64,000 bases of DNA from Hydrogenimonas cancrithermarum (GTDB lineage: Bacteria; Campylobacterota; Campylobacteria; Campylobacterales; Hydrogenimonadaceae): the NCBI RefSeq assembly GCF_030296055.1, contig NZ_AP027370.1, positions 1,068,501-1,132,500 on the forward strand. Reading direction: 5' to 3'. Shown one piece after another: positions 1 to 8,364 of the stretch. Below the pieces are notes generated by a model. The model worked only from the letters and a program-made list of their open reading frames with translations, was not told the DNA's origin and made no database searches. Position 1 is the stretch's first letter. Every line of letters starts with the position of its first letter. Position numbers and translations under genes: made by a program.

Positions 1-1177
1 TGCGTGCCGCCTGACGGATGCGCTTTTCGTTTTCGATCAACGCGATGCGGACATACTGGTCGCCATACTCGCCGAATCCGATGCCGGGGCTGACCGCCAC
101 CTTCGCTTCGGTCAGCAGTTTTTTGGAAAACTCCAGGCTCCCAAGATGCAGTGCCTCTTTGGGCAGCTTGGCCCAGACAAACATACTGGCATTGGGCTTT
201 TCGATCGGCCAGCCCGCTTTGTTGAAGGTGTCGATCAAAACGTCGCGGCGTTTGCGGTACTTTTCGATCGTCTTGTCGACTTCGCTTTCCAGCTCGTTGA
301 TAGCGATCGTCGCAGCCACCTGAATCGGTGTGAACATTCCGTAATCGAGCCAACTCTTGATCTTCTGCAGCGCACCGACCATCTTCGGATTCCCGACGAT
401 AAACCCGACGCGCCAACCGGCCATGTTGTAGCTTTTGGAAAGGGTAAAGCTCTCGACCGCCACATCCTTCGCCCCCTCGACACTCAGAATCGACGGCGTC
501 TTGTAGCCGTCGAAGGTGATGTCGGCATAGGCGATATCGCTGATGATGTAGAAACGCTCTTTTTTGGCCATATCGACGAGCCGTTCGTAAAAGGCCGGTG
601 TCACCGTCGCCGTCGTGGGATTGTGCGGAAAATTGACGACGACGAACTTCGGACGGGGCACCGACTCGATCAATGCCTTTTTGAGGTTGATGAAGAAGAG
701 ATCCTCATCCACTTCGTAATGGTCATTGAATACCAGTTCCATCTTGCGGACCGCGCCCCCCGCCAGCATAAAGGCATAGGAGTGGATCGGATAGGTCGGA
801 TCGGGAACGATGGCCGTGTCGCCGGGATTGGTGATCGCCTGTACGAGATGGACATATCCCTCTTTGCTTCCCATCGTCGCGACCGCTTCGGTCTCGGGAT
901 CGAGCGCGACGCCGTAGCGGCGCTCGTACCAGTTGCAGATCGCCAGGCGAAGCTTGTAGATGCCCTTGCTGGCGGAATAACCGTGTGTTTTTGGCTTTTT
1001 GGCCGATTCGACCAGCTTTTCGATAATTTTTTCACTCGGAGGCCCGTCCGGATTGCCCATACTGAAGTCGATGACATCTTCACCGGCACGCCGTGCCGCC
1101 ATTTTGAGGTCGTTCACTTCGGCAAAGACATATTTCGGAAGCCGTTTCAGTTTTTCAAACTCTATTTCGTCAAACAT
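1..1177 (-). CDS. alaC: AlaC-like alanine transaminase (PLP aminotransferase class I), C-terminus cut by the window edge
   Basis: Fold-type I PLP aminotransferase that would transfer an amino group between glutamate and pyruvate in the cytoplasm. The first 392 codons are present; the family is about 400-410 long, so only a few residues are missing. The PLP-lysine motif SKSYNMAGWR lies near residue 246, and an early segment reads KMAARRAGEDVIDFSMGNPDG, which closely resembles E. coli AlaC (YfdZ) as I remember it. LL-diaminopimelate aminotransferase is the main alternative name. The next gene upstream ends 4 bp before this start, so the two are probably co-transcribed. Confidence 0.85.
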   Translation of the reverse strand, partial: MFDEIEFEKLKRLPKYVFAEVNDLKMAARRAGEDVIDFSMGNPDGPPSEKIIEKLVESAKKPKTHGYSASKGIYKLRLAICNWYERRYGVALDPETEAVATMGSKEGYVHLVQAITNPGDTAIVPDPTYPIHSYAFMLAGGAVRKMELVFNDHYEVDEDLFFINLKKALIESVPRPKFVVVNFPHNPTTATVTPAFYERLVDMAKKERFYIISDIAYADITFDGYKTPSILSVEGAKDVAVESFTLSKSYNMAGWRVGFIVGNPKMVGALQKIKSWLDYGMFTPIQVAATIAINELESEVDKTIEKYRKRRDVLIDTFNKAGWPIEKPNASMFVWAKLPKEALHLGSLEFSKKLLTEAKVAVSPGIGFGEYGDQYVRIALIENEKRIRQAAR

Positions 1178-1180
1178 CTT

Positions 1181-2002
1181 TTATCTTTCACCTTTGGCGG
1201 TCAGTTTGAGGCCGCTTCGAAGATTTTCCAGGGTAAAACGATCGCTGATTTTTACATAGACTGCATCGGGCGGCAGTTTGAGGCTCAAATAGCGTGTGCG
1301 CGTATCGTTCTGTTTCATGGATAAAATATGCAGCATTTTATCATAAACTACGACATCTGCATACCAGTGGCTGCCAGGTAATTCACGTACAATCAACCGT
1401 TTGATACGGGAAACGTCGATCCAGACAGGACGTACCGGCCGGACGATCTTCTCCACACTTCCGGCCTCCATCATCTTCGCATCGATGCGGGCATTGCTCA
1501 TATCGATTCTGTAGCGCCATCTGGCCGCATCGAGACGTTCGAGTTCCGTGATCTCGACACGGTTTTTCTCCAGACGCTTCGCGACGAGTACAGGATCGGG
1601 AACCATTTTCGACTCGAACATCACGGTCCAGACAAATCCGTTCTTGTCCAGGACGGCTTTTTTCGTGAGCACGAAAGAGAGGCCCATATTGCGAAGCGTA
1701 TCTCCCATCAGTTTCATAAAGAAGAGCGGATTCTCTCCGCCATATTCGAAGGTCAGCTCGATCTGCCGTGCAGCAGGAAGCGTCAGATTCAAAAGGCCGT
1801 TCTCTTCCAGCGTCGTCGCAACTTTGACCATATCGAAGCGGGAACCTTTTCGAAAAGCTTCTTCATCCTCGAAAAGGAGCGCGATCAGTTTTTTATGGGA
1901 GTTGTAGCTGTTTTCATCCATCAGTGAACGAGCCCGGTCCATCAAGCCTTCGGCACAAAGGAGCGAAGAAAAGAGCAGCGGCAACAGAACCTTTTTTACC
2001 AA
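1181..2002 (-). CDS. Conserved hypothetical exported protein
   Basis: A 273-residue protein that I do not recognise. It begins with a clear secretion signal (MVKK, a Leu/Phe stretch, then a Cys-Ala-Glu end near residue 18), so it is probably periplasmic. The rest is mixed alpha/beta with no metal-binding or catalytic motif visible. Its start overlaps the end of the upstream membrane-protein gene by 7 bp, and it stops 4 bp before alaC, so it sits in a tight leftward operon with both. The overlap suggests that it works with the upstream protein in the envelope; that is inference. Confidence 0.7.
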   Translation of the reverse strand: MVKKVLLPLLFSSLLCAEGLMDRARSLMDENSYNSHKKLIALLFEDEEAFRKGSRFDMVKVATTLEENGLLNLTLPAARQIELTFEYGGENPLFFMKLMGDTLRNMGLSFVLTKKAVLDKNGFVWTVMFESKMVPDPVLVAKRLEKNRVEITELERLDAARWRYRIDMSNARIDAKMMEAGSVEKIVRPVRPVWIDVSRIKRLIVRELPGSHWYADVVVYDKMLHILSMKQNDTRTRYLSLKLPPDAVYVKISDRFTLENLRSGLKLTAKGER

Positions 2003-2853
2003 CCCTTGCCTCCGTTGAGACGTTTGAATTCGTCGGACCCGATCTCTTTGACCATGCCGTCATCGATTAGAAAATAGTGCTTTTTCGCATCGTTGAACTT
2101 GAAGAGGTTGCCGAACGCGTCACTGATCTCGAAACGTCCGTGGCCCGTGACGAGCAGTTTTTTCCCCGTGGAATCGATCTCGTATGGTTTGTCCGTCACT
2201 TTGGCGATACGTTTTTTCGTCTTGAGATCGATCACGCCGAACCAGAGTTTTACCAAAGGGGTGATCACGGCATTCTCCACAGGAACGTAGGGTTCGGATG
2301 CGGCACGCTTCTCTTCCTCTTTCACTTCTGTGCCCATGACGGAACTCCCGCTCTGCTCAGCCGCCGATGCAGGACGCTTCTGTGTTTCGTCGGTACCGGA
2401 ACTGCCGTTCTCTTTTTCCACTGCCCCCTCTGGAAGCACGCCTTCCTTTTCAGGCTTTACCACCTGGGCCTTTTCCTGAGTGGAAACGGATAGAGCCTTT
2501 TCCTCCCGGGACGAAAACTCCTGCCGGAAAAGATAGAGTGCAAGAAAGAGAACCACTGCGGCCAGTGCCAGAACGATCCAAATCTTGCTTTTTGCCGGTT
2601 CACCCCTCTCTACGGCGACAAAGACCTCTTCGCTGCCCGTCCCGCTTTGTGAAAACCACGCATCGAGTGCCGATTTCAGATCACTGAAATCTTCATCGAA
2701 CTCGCGTTCCAGAATTTTGACGAAGCCGTAGGCCTGGGGTTTCGTAAATCCTTCAAAGTCACCGCTTTGCAGTTTTTCGAGATTTTTCTTCGAGATCTTT
2801 GTACGATTGACCACCACCTCGATGCTGTACTGTTCCACTATCCGCTCAAACAT
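1996..2853 (-). CDS. Hypothetical single-pass membrane protein with N-terminal helix-turn-helix-like region
   Basis: A 285-residue protein in three parts. Residues 1-70 are a helical segment resembling a helix-turn-helix. One membrane helix lies near residues 92-111 (IWIVLALAAVVLFLALYLF). A Glu/Lys/Ser-rich linker of about 75 residues is followed by a C-terminal globular domain of about 90 residues ending in LNGGKGW. Cytoplasmic HTH, one helix and a periplasmic domain is the layout of RodZ, but I see no sequence match strong enough to use that name. It overlaps rlmB upstream by 8 bp and the exported protein downstream by 7 bp. Confidence 0.65.
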   Translation of the reverse strand: MFERIVEQYSIEVVVNRTKISKKNLEKLQSGDFEGFTKPQAYGFVKILEREFDEDFSDLKSALDAWFSQSGTGSEEVFVAVERGEPAKSKIWIVLALAAVVLFLALYLFRQEFSSREEKALSVSTQEKAQVVKPEKEGVLPEGAVEKENGSSGTDETQKRPASAAEQSGSSVMGTEVKEEEKRAASEPYVPVENAVITPLVKLWFGVIDLKTKKRIAKVTDKPYEIDSTGKKLLVTGHGRFEISDAFGNLFKFNDAKKHYFLIDDGMVKEIGSDEFKRLNGGKGW

Positions 2854-3529
2854 GTCCCATCCTGTAGATCAATATCGCAGCCGCCGCACTGACGTTCAGA
2901 GAGTCGAAGGGCCTGGCCATTTCGACCGTGACGATTTTATCCATCTTTTCCATTGCACGTTTCGGTATGCCCGTTCCTTCACTGCCGAGAACCAGCACCC
3001 GTTTTTTATCGATCTTCACATCCTCGATCGCTTCGCCCTCCATGCCCGCGCCGTAAAGAGTGAACCCCTTCTGCTTCAGCTCGTTCAAAAGGTCCAGCAG
3101 ATTGGGAGCGATCGCGACAGGCAGGTCGAACATCGCACCGGCGCTCGTACGTACCACCGCTTCGCTCTGCAACTGCTTGATGCCGCTGACGATCACACCG
3201 TCGGCACCGAGCGCATAGGCGCTTCGGATGATCGCCCCGATGTTGCCGACATCGGTAAGACCTGCCAGAACCACCAGGAAACCGGCCTCTTTCAACTCAC
3301 TCGGGTCCGCATATCGGTAGGGCCTGATATCGCAAAGCCACCCCTGATGATTGCCCCCGCGCGCCAACGCCTGCGCCTTTTTCGGATCGACCTTTTCGAT
3401 CGGTTTGCCGATCTGCCTCACCTTCGCGAACTCTTTTTTGTCGAGCTCTTTCGCCAGAATAAAACGTTCGATCAACTCCGGATGACGCTCGATCAAAATA
3501 TTGCATATCTGTTTTCCATAAACTATCAT
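2846..3529 (-). CDS. rlmB: 23S rRNA (guanosine-2'-O-)methyltransferase, TrmH/SpoU family
   Basis: SPOUT-class RNA 2'-O-methyltransferase that would methylate a guanosine of 23S rRNA using S-adenosylmethionine. Length 227, against about 245 for E. coli RlmB. The three SpoU motifs are present: an Asn/Asp-containing motif 1 near residue 95 (LTDVGNIGAIIRSA), motif 2 (LGSEGTGIP) and motif 3 (DSLNVSAAAAILIYRM) at the C-terminus. The exact target (G2251 in E. coli) is assumed from the family. It is probably co-transcribed with rsmI, which ends 65 bp upstream. Confidence 0.85.
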   Translation of the reverse strand: MIVYGKQICNILIERHPELIERFILAKELDKKEFAKVRQIGKPIEKVDPKKAQALARGGNHQGWLCDIRPYRYADPSELKEAGFLVVLAGLTDVGNIGAIIRSAYALGADGVIVSGIKQLQSEAVVRTSAGAMFDLPVAIAPNLLDLLNELKQKGFTLYGAGMEGEAIEDVKIDKKRVLVLGSEGTGIPKRAMEKMDKIVTVEMARPFDSLNVSAAAAILIYRMGHV

Positions 3530-3594
3530 AGGATGATAATATCGAAAGTTTGATTAATTTTTATCGTCGATACCGGGCAACGGGGTGTACTTCG

Positions 3595-4422
3595 TCAGTT
3601 GTTCGCTTTCGTTAAAAGATTTCGATAGCACTCCTTGACCGGTTGGCCGGTGAGCTTCGCGATCAGTTTCGCTTTCTGCTTGGGTGGCAGATCGAGTGCT
3701 TCGATCTCTTTGAGGGAGATAGCGGAGGTCTCCGCCTCGATTTCGGCCGGGGAGACAATGACGACCCACTCCCCTTTCAAAAGCGGGCCTGTGATCTCGC
3801 TTTTCAGTTCCGAGGGGGTGCCTTTGAAAAATCTCTCATGTTTTTTCGTGATCTCTTTGGCGGCGAAGATGATACGTTCCGGCACAGCCTTCTCGAGTTC
3901 TTCAAGCAGTTTTTCGAGACGGTGCGGCGCTTCGTAGAGGATGACGGGCCACCTCTGGCCCAGAAGGTGCTGCAAGGCATTCTCACGCTCTTTGCCTTTG
4001 TGGGGCAAAAACCCGTAAAAGGTGAAGTGTGTCTGTGTAAAGCCGCTTGCGGCAAATGCCGTCGCAAACGCACTCGGTCCCGGCAAAACCGTATATTCGA
4101 CCCCATGCTTCTGGCAGTAAGCCACCAGAAGCGCGCCCGGATCGCTGATGCATGGCATGCCCGCATCACTCATATATACGACGTTCCGCTCAAAAAAAGT
4201 TCTGTCGAAGGTTTCGAGTGTTTCCGCTTCGTTATGGCTGTGAAGTGAAATGAATTTTTCAATGGAGTGCTTCAGGCCGTGGCGTTCGGAAAGAAGATGA
4301 AGAAGTTTTTTGGCGACGCGGGTATCTTCACACAGAAGCACGTCGGCCTCTTCCAGAACCCGAAGCGCACGAAGCGATATATCTTCGATATTTCCGATCG
4401 GGGTTGGAAGAAGTGTGAGCAA
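3595..4422 (-). CDS. rsmI: 16S rRNA (cytidine1402-2'-O)-methyltransferase
   Basis: Tetrapyrrole-methylase-fold enzyme that 2'-O-methylates C1402 in the ribosomal decoding centre. Length 275, normal for the family. It opens with LLPTPIGNIEDISLRAL and carries the RsmI signature MSDAGMPCISDPG near residue 90. The C-terminal segment (LPPKQKAKLIAKLTG) is the usual short helical extension. It begins 13 bp after the rpmE stop, so rpmE, rsmI and rlmB form a translation-related leftward operon. Confidence 0.93.
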   Translation of the reverse strand: MLTLLPTPIGNIEDISLRALRVLEEADVLLCEDTRVAKKLLHLLSERHGLKHSIEKFISLHSHNEAETLETFDRTFFERNVVYMSDAGMPCISDPGALLVAYCQKHGVEYTVLPGPSAFATAFAASGFTQTHFTFYGFLPHKGKERENALQHLLGQRWPVILYEAPHRLEKLLEELEKAVPERIIFAAKEITKKHERFFKGTPSELKSEITGPLLKGEWVVIVSPAEIEAETSAISLKEIEALDLPPKQKAKLIAKLTGQPVKECYRNLLTKANN

Positions 4423-4434
4423 AGGTGTGGGGTG

Positions 4435-4638
4435 TTACTTGCCCAGTTTGTATTTGCTTTTAAATTTCTCTACACGTCCGGCTGCATCGACGATCTTCTC
4501 GGATCCCGTGAAGAACGGATGGCACATGTTGCAGATATCGATTCGCATTTCAGGCTTGTTGGAGAGTACGGTAAAACTGTTGCCGCATGCGCAGCTGACG
4601 TGGCATTCGACATACTCAGGATGGATCCCTTTTTTCAT
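4435..4638 (-). CDS. rpmE: 50S ribosomal protein L31 (zinc-binding form)
   Basis: A 67-residue ribosomal protein of the large subunit. It keeps the cysteines of the zinc-containing L31 type (CxxxCxC, then CNMC before HPF), so it is the zinc-replete form and not the Cys-free paralogue. It starts MKKGIHPEY with a weak ribosome-binding site (AAGGACAC) upstream. A hairpin about 40 bp upstream of the start could be either the terminator of the pilus operon or an rpmE leader structure. Confidence 0.96.
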   Translation of the reverse strand: MKKGIHPEYVECHVSCACGNSFTVLSNKPEMRIDICNMCHPFFTGSEKIVDAAGRVEKFKSKYKLGK

Positions 4639-4676
4639 AACTGTGTCCTTGTGTATTGATTTGGCGTCATATACAA

Positions 4677-4706
4677 CAGCGGCTTCGGAAATTTACGAAA
4701 CCGCTG
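4677..4706 (-). terminator. Hairpin between the pilin gene and rpmE: terminator or rpmE leader
   Basis: The arms CAGCGG and CCGCTG are perfect, with a second inner pairing TTCG/CGAA separated by a short AT-rich loop. It lies 68 bp past the stop of the small prepilin gene and about 40 bp before rpmE. There is no clean U-run on the minus strand, so a simple intrinsic terminator is doubtful. rpmE leaders with autoregulatory hairpins are known in other bacteria, so a leader role is possible. Confidence 0.4.
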
Positions 4707-4774
4707 CTACATAGGGGGAGGGTTGAAATTATACTTGAATTGCAGAAAAATTGCAAGAAGAGATCGTCAACCGC

Positions 4775-5362
4775 TTAAAAAGCGAACCAGTAAATATCGG
4801 CATACGCGTTGTTCTGCGTATTGTAATCGGTCGGCGACTGGATGTCTCCGGCATTGTATTGGCCGTCGTCATACTTTTCGTCGAGTGCCTTGATGACATC
4901 GGTCGGAATGTTTTCGACATAGATATAATTGCCGGACTTCCCATTGTAATTGTTGCGATACCTGAACAGATATCTTCCCCCAAAAGGCGTACGCTTGGGA
5001 TTGGTCGCTTCATCGTTGTCCGTTGGGTCTCCGCTAATGAATCCAGCACCGACCAACTCCTGCCATGCGCAGGCATACTCGATCGCCCCTTGGTCGAACA
5101 AACCGTTTCCATTGCCTCCCGTACATCCTGTCGCTCCAAGATCTGTAGTTCTGTCGTTTCTGTCATCTCCGGGAAGATAGCTATATTTGTCCTGATAGCT
5201 GTAAACCGCCGCGACAATCGAGTCTATATCGCTTTTAACCCTTTTGATCTTCGCATTCTCGATCATCGCTTTGCCTTTCAGCACTCCACCGATCAGAAGT
5301 CCGATGATCACCAAAACGATCGAAAGTTCGACCAACGTAAATCCACTTCGCATTTTGCTCAT
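4775..5362 (-). CDS. Type IV prepilin-like protein (small/major pseudopilin of the MSHA-like locus)
   Basis: A 195-residue prepilin. A short basic leader ends at Gly7, followed by the methylated-Phe motif FTLVE (Glu at +5) and a hydrophobic helix to about residue 30. Prepilin peptidase would cut between Gly7 and Phe8, but no such peptidase gene is in the window. Two cysteines (near residues 80 and 97) could form the usual disulphide loop. It is last in the leftward pilus locus, separated from the inner-membrane platform gene by 115 bp and possibly expressed from its own promoter, as expected for an abundant subunit. Confidence 0.85.
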   Translation of the reverse strand: MSKMRSGFTLVELSIVLVIIGLLIGGVLKGKAMIENAKIKRVKSDIDSIVAAVYSYQDKYSYLPGDDRNDRTTDLGATGCTGGNGNGLFDQGAIEYACAWQELVGAGFISGDPTDNDEATNPKRTPFGGRYLFRYRNNYNGKSGNYIYVENIPTDVIKALDEKYDDGQYNAGDIQSPTDYNTQNNAYADIYWFAF

Positions 5363-5393
5363 AGCAACTCCCTTTAAATTAAGTTTTCACTAG

Positions 5394-5399
5394 AGTATA
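5394..5399 (-). promoter_or_regulatory. Possible -10 box of the small prepilin gene
   Basis: Reads TATACT on the minus strand, 32 bp before the prepilin start, in the only gap over 100 bp inside the pilus locus. A good ribosome-binding site (AAGGGAGT) precedes the ATG. No convincing -35 box is seen, which is common in Campylobacterota. Confidence 0.35.
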
Positions 5400-5477
5400 T
5401 CGGCCCTTTTCAAAGCCATTTAACCCTTTGGCGGAAATTTTACACGCCCTTTTATAAAAAGCCTCTGACATACCGTT

Positions 5478-6689
5478 TCATTTGATACTGGAGAGCATAT
5501 CGTACAAGGGGCCCATGATACTTATCATCACCAGAGCCATGAAGCCTCCGACCACGATGAGGATGACCGGTTCGATAATCTTGCCGATATTTTCGGCATA
5601 GTACTCGACCCTTTCATAATAGTAGTCCGATACCGTTTCCAGCTGCTTGTCCAGCGAGCCGGACTCTTCCCCCATGGTCAGCATCCGGATCACGAAAGGG
5701 GTCATGATACCGGTCTTTTTCAGACTTCCCGAGAGTTGATGCCCCTGCTGGATGCTTTCGAGCGTCGAATCGAGTGCCCGCTTGAAGACTTCGTTGGAGA
5801 TGTTTTTCCGCAACGAGTCCAAGTTGTCGACGATCGGGATGCCCGATTCGATCCCGATTCGCAGATACTCCGAAATAAACGCGATGTTGAACCCTTTGAC
5901 GATCTGGGAGACGATCGGTATTTTCATCACCGCTCGGTCGAGATAGAAACGAAACTGCGAAGATTTCCGATAGGCGGCGATCACCAAAACGGTCACGGCG
6001 GCGATCCCTGCGATCAGATAGAGAATATACTCCTGCAGAAAATCGGACGCGGCCATCACCGCAAGCGTAATACCGGGCAGTTCGATATCCATCTCTTCGA
6101 AAAGCTGCGTCATCTGCGGCAAAACGTAGATCATCCAGACAAGCATGGCGGAAAAAACGGCGATAAAGGCGAAAGAGGGGTAGATGAGTGCCTGTTTGGC
6201 TTTTCTTTTGAGCGATGTCGTCTTTTTTAAAAATTCGGCTGCGCGCCTGAGCGTCATTTCGAGCTGTCCCGTCCTCTCCCCGATGCGTACGAGATTGAGA
6301 ACCACATCGCCGATGGAGCGGCGATAGGGCTCCATCGAGGATTCCAGCGAATGGCCGCTGTTGATCTTCTTCGCGATATGTTTGAGCATCGTTTTATAGC
6401 GTTTGTCGGATGCATCCTGTGCCAGATCCATGATTCCGCGGTAGAGCGGCAGGCCAGATTTGACGACGAGATGGACATTTTCCAGAAGTTCGATGACATT
6501 GTCGGTAGAGACCTTCCCGGTTTTTCCGACCAGAAGTTTCCCCAAAGCGGGAGGCAGTACGGCGATCTTTTGGGGAATCAACTCTTCGAGTGCCAGTTCC
6601 TCCAGGAGCGTTTCGAAGTTTTCGACTTCGAAAACGGAGAAAACCGTTTTCCCGCTTTCCGTTTTGGCATGAACGAAAAAGTAGATCAC
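5478..6689 (-). CDS. mshG: Inner-membrane platform protein, GspF/PilC/MshG family
   Basis: Polytopic inner-membrane protein that couples the cytoplasmic ATPase to pilin assembly. Length 403, typical. It has two repeated T2SF domains, each carrying a Gly-Glu motif (IGERTGQLEMTLRRAAEF near 135 and MGEESGSLDKQLETVSDYY near 335), with membrane helices near 170-195, 220-240 and 370-395. Its start overlaps the end of the ATPase gene by 4 bp, so the two are translationally coupled. Confidence 0.92.
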   Translation of the reverse strand: MIYFFVHAKTESGKTVFSVFEVENFETLLEELALEELIPQKIAVLPPALGKLLVGKTGKVSTDNVIELLENVHLVVKSGLPLYRGIMDLAQDASDKRYKTMLKHIAKKINSGHSLESSMEPYRRSIGDVVLNLVRIGERTGQLEMTLRRAAEFLKKTTSLKRKAKQALIYPSFAFIAVFSAMLVWMIYVLPQMTQLFEEMDIELPGITLAVMAASDFLQEYILYLIAGIAAVTVLVIAAYRKSSQFRFYLDRAVMKIPIVSQIVKGFNIAFISEYLRIGIESGIPIVDNLDSLRKNISNEVFKRALDSTLESIQQGHQLSGSLKKTGIMTPFVIRMLTMGEESGSLDKQLETVSDYYYERVEYYAENIGKIIEPVILIVVGGFMALVMISIMGPLYDMLSSIK

Positions 6690-8341
6690 GTGACGACCCT
6701 GTAAACCTCTTCGATCGTCGTGACCCCTTCAAGTACCTTTCTGAACCCATCTTCCTTCATCAGGTGCATCCCTTTGCTTATCGCTTTCTGCTGAATGTTG
6801 AGGACCGATTCGCCGGCTGCGATCATCGCTTCGATATCCTTGTCGACCTCGAGAATCTCGATGATCGCTTCCCTTCCGGCGTATCCGGTATACCGGCAAT
6901 GCTCACACCCCACCGCTTCGTATATTTTGACCGTATCCTGCCCTTTTAGCATCGATTCGGGGATACCGAGTGCCACGAGATCCGCTTTCGGAACCTCGAC
7001 GGGATGCTTGCAGTAACGACAGAGTTTTCTCACCAGCCGCTGTGCGAGAATGGCCAGAAGACCGGAGCCGACGAGATAGGGCGGAACCTGTAGGTCGATC
7101 AACCTGGGAATGGCACCGACGGCATCATTGGTATGCAGTGTCGTCAAAACCAGGTGGCCCGTGATCGACGCACGTATCGCCAGTTCGGCCGTTTGGGGGT
7201 CACGAATCTCTCCGACCAGCATGACGTCGGGGTCTTGGCGCATGAAGGCGCGGATGGCCGCATCGAAAGTGTATCCCGCTTTGTCATTGGCCTGCGTCTG
7301 TTTGATAAAGGCGAATTTGTATTCGATCGGGTCTTCGATCGTCAGGATGTTCTTCTTTAACGAATCGACCTTTCTGAGTGCGGAATAGAGTGTCGTCGTC
7401 TTACCGCTTCCGGTAGGCCCCGTTACGAGAATGATGCCGTAAGGCTTGGAGAAGTAATACTCGATCTTGTTTTTGTTCTCTTCGGAGAAACCGAGGTGGT
7501 GGAGGCTGAAGAGCGAACCGCTCTTTTCAAGCAGGCGCATCACGATATTTTCGCCATAATTCGTTGGAAGTGTCGAGATACGCAGGTCGAACTCTTCTCC
7601 GAGGAAGGTGTAGGTAAACCCGCCATCCTGCGGTTTTCTCTGCTCCGCAATATCGAGATTGCTCGCGATCTTGACCTTCGCGACGAACTGCTGATGAATC
7701 GATACCGGAAGGGCGTAATAATGCTTTAGCACACCGTCGAGGCGGTAGAAAATGTGCAGCGTCCCGGCCTGCGGCGTGATATGGATGTCGGTCGCTTTGT
7801 CTTTGATCGCATTGTTCAGGATCATATTCAGCAATGTCTCGATATTGATCGTACGTCCCGCCTTGACATCTTCGATGATCGCGGCGATCTTCTTCTCGAT
7901 CGGGTTTTCGAGCTGATAGTAGTAGATCTGGGCATAGTGGATGATTTTTCGTTTGTCCGCCACCCGGTACTCGATCGTACGTCCCGCCGTCTTTTGAAGA
8001 AAGTCGGTCAGCATCAGGTCGTTGACATCCTGCGTCGCCACGACCAGGCTCCCATCCCTAATTTCGAGCGGGAGCACCGTTTTGGAAAGCGCGATATCGT
8101 GGGGAATCGATTTGAGTGCCTCTGTCTCGGGAACGATCGTATCCAGATCGATATATTCTACATTATACTGCAGTGCCAGTACTTCCGCGACTTCGCTGCT
8201 ACTTACAAAATCGAGCTCCTGGAGGATCTCTCCGAAAAACTTTTTTTCGACTTTCTGAACAGCCAGCGCCACTTCGATCTGCTCTTCGTTGATATAACCT
8301 GCCTCTTCGAGCAGTTTTCCTATCGGTTTGTTCTCTGCCAT
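6686..8341 (-). CDS. mshE: Pilus assembly ATPase, GspE/PilB/MshE family
   Basis: Cytoplasmic hexameric ATPase powering pilin assembly. Length 551. An N-terminal MshEN/GspE-N domain (residues 1-140) carries the Ile-Gly..Leu...Gly pattern that in MshE binds cyclic di-GMP. Walker A (GPTGSGKT) is at 308-315, the Asp box and Walker B around 340-380 (MLVGEIRD), and two CxxC pairs at 441/444 and 479/482 form the zinc motif of secretion ATPases. Cyclic-di-GMP control is a family inference. It lies between the Ig-domain prepilin and mshG. Confidence 0.93.
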   Translation of the reverse strand: MAENKPIGKLLEEAGYINEEQIEVALAVQKVEKKFFGEILQELDFVSSSEVAEVLALQYNVEYIDLDTIVPETEALKSIPHDIALSKTVLPLEIRDGSLVVATQDVNDLMLTDFLQKTAGRTIEYRVADKRKIIHYAQIYYYQLENPIEKKIAAIIEDVKAGRTINIETLLNMILNNAIKDKATDIHITPQAGTLHIFYRLDGVLKHYYALPVSIHQQFVAKVKIASNLDIAEQRKPQDGGFTYTFLGEEFDLRISTLPTNYGENIVMRLLEKSGSLFSLHHLGFSEENKNKIEYYFSKPYGIILVTGPTGSGKTTTLYSALRKVDSLKKNILTIEDPIEYKFAFIKQTQANDKAGYTFDAAIRAFMRQDPDVMLVGEIRDPQTAELAIRASITGHLVLTTLHTNDAVGAIPRLIDLQVPPYLVGSGLLAILAQRLVRKLCRYCKHPVEVPKADLVALGIPESMLKGQDTVKIYEAVGCEHCRYTGYAGREAIIEILEVDKDIEAMIAAGESVLNIQQKAISKGMHLMKEDGFRKVLEGVTTIEEVYRVVT

Positions 8342-8364
8342 CGTCTATCCTCGCTCCATCGCAT

